A stretch of DNA of 64,000 bases. It comes from Motacilla alba alba. Taxonomy: Eukaryota > Chordata > Aves > Passeriformes > Motacillidae. The stretch lies in assembly GCF_015832195.1 (NCBI RefSeq), contig NC_052021.1, positions 3,348,001-3,412,000 of the forward strand. The letters are read 5' to 3'. This document shows positions 58,350-64,000 of the stretch, one piece after another (the stretch's first letter is position 1; the number at the start of each line of letters is the position of its first letter). The position numbers and the translations under genes are program-made. The notes below the pieces were generated by a model that worked only from the letters and a program-made list of their open reading frames with translations, had not been told where the DNA came from and ran no database searches.

Positions 58350-58756
58350 GGTGAGATTCCCAGCTTTCCAGGATGGTGCTTTTGGGGTATGGGGATGCAT
58401 CCTATTTCCTGGCTTGGGATATGGGGATTCCATACCCTTTCCTGGTATGGAATATGGGCATTCATCTCCTTTCTAGGTTTGGGAAATGAGGATGCATCCC
58501 TTTTCCTGGTCTGAGATGCATCCCCCTTCCTGGTAATGGATATGCCATTTCCCTGGTTTGGGATATGGGGATGAATCCTGTCCCCTGGTTTGGGACATGG
58601 GCGTGGGTGTCTTTTCCTTGTGTGGGATATGGGATTTTCCTGGTTTGGGATAAGGGGATGCAACCCATTTCCTTATTTGGGATATAGGGATCCGTGCCCT
58701 TTTTCTGGTTTGGGATATGGAGATGAATGCTATTCCATGGTATGGAATGTGGGGAT
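58350..58756. repeat. Left half of ~32-bp minisatellite
   Basis: Units like CCTGGTTTGGGATATGGGGA separated by CATCCCTTTTC-type sequence. The same family resumes after the solo LTR at 59373. It lies 170 bp upstream of the LRRC20 start codon. Confidence 0.9.
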
Positions 58757-59372
58757 TGTGAAAAATGTGTATTTTACGATTGGCTTTTCGGAAATATTAA
58801 AATGAATATATTATATGTGTTATGTTGGAAAGTTACGCTGTATTAATTTTTTCAAACGTAGTTTTAGGTTATAACAATGTTAAAATAGAAGCTATGCATG
58901 TGGGATATTTTTTTAAAGAAAGGAATGAGGTACTCGCACCAGACAGCAGCCACAGGACACCTCAATCTTTCAGAGAAAGAGAATTTATTGCTCCATTATC
59001 AGAAGAAACGAACTTCTTCCCGCCTCGCTCAGCCCTGCAGACGCCGTCAGGATTCCGAGGAAGAAGCTGACACTGCCCAGACAGAATCCTTGGTTTGAAT
59101 GGAATTGATGCATCATGGATGAGGGATACAAATATGCAACAGGCTGTTGCTTGTAAGGGTTAATCCTCTGTTAACGTGGGTCCTTTTTTGGGGCTTATTT
59201 TGCCCAGAAAAGGCACCCGGACTGTCTGTAACTCTTTGTTCTTATTGTCTCATATTGTCCTAATCTCACTTGTTCAAATTTTCATTACTCTAATTATATT
59301 GCTATTTTTATAACCATTTTATTACTATTAAACTTTTAAAATTTTAAAAACAAATGATTGACATTTTTCACA
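58757..59372 (+). mobile_element. Endogenous retrovirus solo LTR (616 bp)
   Basis: Begins TGTGAAAAATGT and ends ACATTTTTCACA, a perfect 12-bp terminal inverted repeat with the TG...CA ends typical of retroviral LTRs. Flanking GGGAT (58752-58756) and GGGTT (59373-59377) look like a 5-bp target-site duplication with one mismatch. No internal gag, pol or env sequence is present, so this is a solo LTR left by recombination. Its general sequence resembles abundant LTRs of songbird genomes, from memory only. Orientation is a guess, since the ends are symmetric. It is inserted in the middle of the 32-bp minisatellite. Confidence 0.85.
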
Positions 59373-59750
59373 GGGTTACAACCTCTTTCCTGGTTTGGGA
59401 TATGTGGATACACCCCCTTTCCTGGTATGGGATGGGGGCTACAACCCCTTTCCTGGTAGGGGATATGGGATACAATCCTTTTCCTGTTATGGGATATGAG
59501 GATACAACCCCTTTCCTGTTATGGGATATGGGGATACAATCCTTTTCCTGGTATGGGATATGAGGATACAACCCCTTTCCTGTTATGGGATATGGGGATA
59601 CAATCCTTTTCCTGGTATGGGATATGAGGATGCAACCCCTTTCCTGGTTTGGGATATGGGGCTACAACCCTTTTCCTGTTATGGGATGCGGGGACGCAAC
59701 CCCTTTCCTGGTTTGGGATACGTGGATGCACTCCTTTTCCCGGCGACTTC
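59373..59750. repeat. Right half of 32-bp minisatellite
   Basis: GGGATATG recurs at 59491, 59523, 59555 and 59587, a regular 32-bp period. Units alternate TTTCCTGTTATGGGATATGG and TTTCCTGGTATGGGATATGA. Continues the array that the solo LTR interrupted. Confidence 0.95.
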
Positions 59751-59846
59751 ATTCAGCTCGGACTAGCCAAAACATTCTAGCCTGCACCCCGGGCAGGACG
59801 GAACGGCAGGACACCGCCCCCCTTCCTTAAAAAAAAAAAGAACCCC

Positions 59847-59852
59847 AAAAAA
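59847..59852 (-). terminator. RNA polymerase III terminator of tRNA-Glu
   Basis: AAAAAA on plus, TTTTTT on minus, seven bases after the tRNA 3' end. Confidence 0.85.
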
Positions 59853-59859
59853 CCGCTCT

Positions 59860-59930
59860 TCCCACGCCGGGAGTCGAACCCGGGCCGCCTGGGTGAAAAC
59901 CAGGAATCCTCACCGCTAGACCACGTGGGA
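59860..59930 (-). tRNA. tRNA-Glu (anticodon UUC)
   Basis: The minus strand starts TCCCACG and ends CGTGGGA, a perfect 7-bp acceptor stem. The D arm/A box is GTCTAGCGGTGAGGAT. The anticodon stem-loop is CCTGG-TTTTCAC-CCAGG with anticodon TTC. The T arm/B box contains GGTTCGACTCC. The 71-nt length, lack of intron and downstream T6 indicate a functional gene. It is transcribed away from EIF4EBP2. Confidence 0.96.
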
Positions 59931-59934
59931 GCGC

Positions 59935-60300
59935 GGGCTCGGTGGCGCGGCGCCGCGCCTGCCCCCTGGCGGCGGCGGGCCGGGGCGGGCCGGGCCGGGG
60001 CGGGGCCGCTCCGCCCGCGCCGCTCGGCGGGGACAAAGCGCGGCGCCGAGCGGGGGCCATGTCGTCCGCAGGCGGCCGCCAGCCCAGCCAGAGCCGGGCC
60101 ATCCCCACCCGCACCGTCACGCTCAGCGACGCCGCGCAACTCCCCGCCGACTACTGCACCACCCCCGGCGGGACGCTCTTCTCCACCACGCCGGGAGGTA
60201 AAAGCGCCGCGCCCGCCGGGGCCTCCGGGGCAGCGCGCCCGGGCCAGCCCGAACGCCGCGTGTCGCGGGCGGACCGTGCCTGCCGCGCCTGTATCCCCTC
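59935..60300 (+). promoter_or_regulatory. EIF4EBP2 CpG-island promoter
   Basis: CpG-dense, GGGGCGGGCC-rich sequence between the tRNA-Glu gene and EIF4EBP2 exon 1, and through that exon. No TATA box seen. Only 128 bp separate the tRNA 5' end from the EIF4EBP2 start codon, so the Pol III and Pol II promoters nearly touch. Confidence 0.75.
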
Positions 60301-61514
60301 CGTGTGCCGCTGATACGCAGCGCCTGCCGCCCGCTCTCCTGGGCGCACACGCGTGGGGACGGGTTTGTTGTTTTTCCGGGACGTTCCGGGAGCGCGGAGG
60401 GTCCCGGCGGGGCGGCAGCTGGGTCCCGGGACGGGTTGGCAGGAAGCTCCCCGGGCACCGGGGGCTCGGCGCCTCGGCGCTGCCCTGCCCCGGCACCGCG
60501 GGGTGGTGACACGCCTCGTCCCCGTGCAGCGCAGAGGGACACGTGGTATTTCGGGGTGCCGCTTCCATCGGCATCCCCGGGACGCGCTCCCACCCCTGCC
60601 GTGAGTTTGCCCGGTCTCTGCGCCGGGACAGCGTTGGGCGCCCCGGGGCAGCCGGGACCCAGCTGCCGCCGGGGTGTTTGGCCGGCGCCGAATTATCGCC
60701 TGTTGTGCCCAGATAAGAGCGGGCAGAGCGGCGGCGCGCACCCCCAGCCCTCCCCGCCGATCTGTGGCGGAGAACCTTGGCCGGGCCGCCCGTCCCGCCG
60801 GGAAACTCCTTCGGCAAACAAGCGCTGCCGAACCGGATTCCCCCACTCTGCTCCCGTCCTCCCCCCAGGCACCCGGATCATCTACGACCGCAAGTTCCTG
60901 CTGGACCGCCGCAACTCCCCCATGGCCAAGACCCCGCCTTGTCACCTCCCCAATATCCCCGGCGTCACCAGCCCGAGCGAGGCCACCGAGGAGCCCAAAG
61001 CGGACACCAACAGCTTGAACCACCAGGAGGGCAAGCCATCCATGGGTAAGGGACCCCCGGGGCGGGACAGGAGGGATTTGGGGTGGAGGATGACGCCCCT
61101 AACGCTGCTTCCATGGGTAAGGGACCCCCGGGGCGGGACAGGAGGGATTTGGGGTGGAGGGTGACGCCCCTAACGCTGCTTCCATGGGTAAGGGACCCCC
61201 GGGGCGGGACAGGAGGGATTTGGGGTGGAGGGTGACGCCCCTAACGCTGCTTCCATGGGTAAGGGACCCCCGGGGCGGGACAGGAGGGATTTGGGGTGGA
61301 GGGTGACGCCCCTAATGCTGCTTCCATGGGTAAGGGACCCCCGGGGCGGGACAGGAGGGATTTGGGGTGGAGGGTGACGCCCCTAACGCTGCTTCCATGG
61401 GTAAGGGACCCCCGGGGCGGGACAGGAGGGATTTGGGGTGGAGGGTGACGCCCCTAACGCTGCTCTCCTTGCCTCTTGCCAGGGGACGATGCTCAGTTCG
61501 AGATGGATATCTGA
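60059..61514 (+). CDS. EIF4EBP2: EIF4EBP2, eIF4E-binding translation repressor
   Basis: Small disordered protein that blocks cap-dependent translation by competing with eIF4G for eIF4E until phosphorylated by mTORC1. Exons: 60059-60197, 60869-61045, 61483-61514. Product is 115 aa (human 120). Motifs: RAIP at 13-16, TTPGG repeats with Thr35 and Thr44 phosphosites, eIF4E-binding YDRKFLL from Tyr52, NSPM (Ser63), TPP (Thr68), C-terminal TOS motif FEMDI (111-115). Paralogs 4E-BP1 and 4E-BP3 are excluded by synteny with LRRC20 and by the [17 protein letters not shown]-terminus. The region before exon 2's end ([15 protein letters not shown]) lacks most asparagines of the human NNLNNLNN stretch. Intron 2 is made of a 71-bp tandem array that repeats the 5' splice site. 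Confidence 0.96.
61039..61466 (+). repeat. 71-bp x6 array duplicating the EIF4EBP2 5' splice site
   Basis: TCCATGGGTAAGGGACCCCC recurs with an exact 71-bp period. Donor GT positions are 61046 (authentic), 61117, 61188, 61259, 61330 and 61401. Copies are nearly identical; one visible difference is GGAGGATGACG in unit 1 versus GGAGGGTGACG later. Each unit ends with CCCCTAACGCTGCT, a branch-point-like CTAAC. In the last unit CTAAC (61454-61458) lies about 25 nt before the real acceptor AG at 61481-61482. Confidence 0.97.
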
Positions 61515-63700
61515 GCGGGAACCACGGAGAGGCAGCGACTCCCCAGACCTGTGCACCCCCATTCGGCTTAGCAGGATCCGTCCCGGCGAGGTGGAGGTGG
61601 CAGTGGTCCCCACCAGCGTCCCCTCCCCGCCCTCCTCCTCCCCCTTTTTTTTGGGGGGAGTGCAGCTCTGTCTTCTCCCCCTTTGCGGGTGACCGGTCCC
61701 AGCATGTGCCAGACGGAGCATCCCTTCTGGATCCGGCCCTATTCCTCCTCTTCCACCTGCCAGCAGCCTGATCCCCACCAGGCTTCTTTTTAAAACATCC
61801 CTTTGCCTCTTCTGCTGCCTCGTGCCCCCACAAAATTCCCCTCTTGTTACCCAAACCTCCCATTGCCAGCAGCTTGGTGTTCTGGAGCTGTGCCACCCCC
61901 TTTGCCCCCTTCTCCTGGAAAATTTGGGCGGCCTGTCGGGAGGAGGGGGAAATACCACTCCTAAAATCATGCACCTGCTTGCACCCTGGGGAGGGTATGT
62001 TTTGAGTTTCCCTGGGATGTGTTGGCATTCAGCGAAGGACGGCATTGGGAGCCCGTTCCCTTCGGTGCTCCAGGGGTCCGATGTAGTCCCTGATGGAATC
62101 AGCCAGCGTATCCACATCTCTCCTACGTGGATTTCTTCCATCTTGGCCCTCCAGCCAGGGTCTGTGTCCCCCACCCACCAGCCAGGACTCACAGCAGTGT
62201 AGCCATATATTGTAAAACCCCCTCGCTTTTATTTTTGGTACTAAAAAGGGGCACTTTACCCCAATGACTTTTTCTGGGCTGGGGCCGAGTGCCTCCGGGA
62301 AAGTGCTTTGTAGTGCTCGGGGTTTTTTTTACCCCCCAGCCCTTTAAAATGTGAATCCTACAGGGGGGAGATCCCTCTGGCACCGTTGGATGTCTCAGGA
62401 ATCACTGGGTGTCCCTGGGGGCTGTGGGGGCTCGCCAGACACCGCAGGGATGGGGTGCTCTCCTCGCAGGGTGCTGCCATCGATGCCATCCTCTGCTCGT
62501 TCTCGGGATGGCATTTCTCCCAGCTGGATCATGCTGTCGTGGATAAAGCATTTCCACGTTAACCTCCCTTTTGCCAGCCTGGCCTGGCGTGGCCATCTTG
62601 CCCCTCCCCTGGAGATGGGGTTTCTTTTCCCCCCTCTCTCCGTGTGACTCTTGCCCTGACGAGCAGCGCTGGGCAGGGCCGTGCCCCCCAAACCCACCAG
62701 CCCCCCAGTTCTGACTTTTTACTGCCTGTTGGGAGCCATCACCAGCTCCACAACCTTCTCAAGTGCCATTTTACCAGCCCCCACCTGAGTGCCTGCTCCA
62801 TCCATCCTCCTTCCCTCGCCGGGGGACCCGTGCTGGGGAGGGGGACACCCCACAGGCTTTGTGCACTTTCCATCCCGTAATTTATTTCTCTAGGTGTGTT
62901 TGGCACGGCGCTGGTGGCGAGCTCCCATCTTCCAGCTGCTTTTCTCACGAGGAGGGGGGGTGCTGCCCCTCGTTTTGGGGGTGGGGGAGGAAGAAGCAAA
63001 AGCACAACCCCAGGGAATGGGTTGTCTTTCCCATCCTTTCCCTGGCGTGGGAGGTGAGGTGAGCGCGGCAGCCCGGCCGCCGCGGGCGCACGGGTGAGTG
63101 AGTGCGAGTAGCAATATGTGCGTGCGTGTGGCTGGGTGCTGAGAGGACACACACAAATATATATATTATATATAAATAAATATATTTTCCTTGAAGCGAA
63201 GATCCTAGGAGGTCGGTTAGGCCCTCGGATCGAGGGAGGGGCAGGGGGCGAGGACATCCTTGGCAGAGCGGGGACGGCCACCGTGGATGCAGGGACCCGG
63301 CGCCCTCAGCACAGCTGCTCGTTTGGGGAAACCTGCTCTGCTAGCCAAAAACAATCAGACCATATCCAAGGACAACGTGACTTAATGGACAGGAGCCGGA
63401 GGGAAACCTTTTTTGTCGTTTATTTTTTTTCTCCAAATGCCCCCTTTCCCAACCTCCCTGTGTCTCCGTTCCCCCTCCCAGCAAGTTTTCTCCCCAAAGG
63501 TTCTTTTGTAAGAGGGCTGGGGGCTGAGCTGGGAGGGAGTGCCTGGCCTCGCCGGGGCGTTCCTCTGCTAGTCAGGGGATCCCTTTGGGATTTCTCTTGT
63601 TTTGTACCGTCTCTTCAAGCAGGTGTTTGGGAGGAGAAAAGCTCTCGCCAGTGGTTGCTGTTACAGTGAGATCAATAAAGATTTTGGTTCTACTAAATCA
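61515..63700 (+). other. EIF4EBP2 3' UTR
   Basis: About 2.2 kb from the stop codon to the first canonical AATAAA at 63674-63679. Contains a TATATATATT-rich AU patch at about 63158-63188 (TATATATTATATATAAATAA), which could act as an AU-rich stability element. No coding sequence. Confidence 0.75.
63674..63679 (+). terminator. EIF4EBP2 polyadenylation signal
   Basis: AATAAA followed by AGATTTTGG and a T/G-rich stretch. First canonical hexamer after the stop codon. Further distal sites beyond the window cannot be excluded. Confidence 0.7.
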
Positions 63701-63924
63701 AGGTGATTTGGACTGTGATTCAGGGGGTGGGGAGGATCTTCCCATCCCTTTGGAGCAAACTCCCCTCATGGGCTCCCTCCCAGTCATGCCCGGAGAGCAG
63801 GGAAGGGTCAAACCCAGAACCAGCAGCTGAGGGTGAAATTGCAAAATGTCCCACACAGAGAAGCCTGATTTTCCCATCGGTCTCCCAGGTGCAAAACTTC
63901 CCCAAACTGATCATTTGTCCTGAT

Positions 63925-64000
63925 CTCACCCCTGGAAGGCTTCAAGGCCAGGTGGGATGGGACTTGCAGCAACCTGGTCCGGTGGAAGGTGTCCACCAAC
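63925..64000 (+). mobile_element. CR1 LINE fragment at window edge
   Basis: GGAAGGCTTCAAGGCCAGGT, GGGATGGGACTTGCAGCAAC, CTGGTCCGGTGGAAGGTGTC match bird CR1 near its 3' end in plus orientation. The element is cut by the window end. Confidence 0.8.

Noticed and set aside
58757..59372. Full provirus
   Set aside because: Only one LTR with minisatellite on both sides; no gag, pol or env coding sequence is present.
58350..59750. CRISPR-like repeat/spacer array
   Set aside because: Units are tandem and degenerate with no unique spacers and lie in a vertebrate genome.

Overview
The window is vertebrate nuclear DNA and almost certainly avian. The evidence is compact multi-exon genes, many 3'-truncated CR1 LINE fragments, a bird-type endogenous retrovirus solo LTR, GC-rich CpG-island promoters and many GC-rich minisatellites. 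Seven genes can be rebuilt exon by exon, plus the last two coding exons of an eighth and one tRNA gene. All are on blocks that in mammals belong to human 10q22. No prokaryotic or viral gene set is present.

Layout: 1-16.3 kb holds the 3' end of ASCC1 (+), with a 14.5-kb last intron. 18.4-24.6 kb is SPOCK2 (+, 11 coding exons, 427 aa). Facing it is TYSND1 (-, 4 exons, 500 aa, ends in the peroxisomal signal SKL). Then come SAR1A (-, 198 aa), PPA1 (-, 11 exons, 290 aa), NPFFR1 (-, 4 exons, 407 aa) and LRRC20 (-, 4 exons, 183 aa). A tRNA-Glu(UUC) gene (-) follows, and immediately divergent from it EIF4EBP2 (+, 3 exons, 115 aa) with a ~2.2-kb 3' UTR. Reading frame and splice phase close exactly for every reconstructed gene, and the lengths match the vertebrate orthologs, so these calls are firm.

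The genes are unrelated housekeeping or signalling genes: transcription coactivator subunit, matrix proteoglycan, peroxisomal protease, COPII GTPase, pyrophosphatase, neuropeptide receptor, LRR protein and translation repressor. They are not a pathway. The ASCC1-SPOCK2 pair and the TYSND1-to-EIF4EBP2 run are about 2 Mb apart in human, so a rearrangement junction lies between SPOCK2 and TYSND1.

The most unusual content is tandem repeats placed against gene signals. Intron 2 of EIF4EBP2 consists of six 71-bp copies, each carrying the complete 5' splice site ATGG|GTAAGG and a CTAAC branch-like motif. G-rich arrays also start just downstream of the 5' splice sites of PPA1 exon 2 and SPOCK2 exon 8. 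Arrays also sit just upstream of SPOCK2, PPA1 and LRRC20. Other points are a 9-nt SPOCK2 microexon, a 640-bp strand-asymmetric AT-rich island with a 10-bp hairpin in the last LRRC20 intron, and a solo LTR that split a minisatellite.
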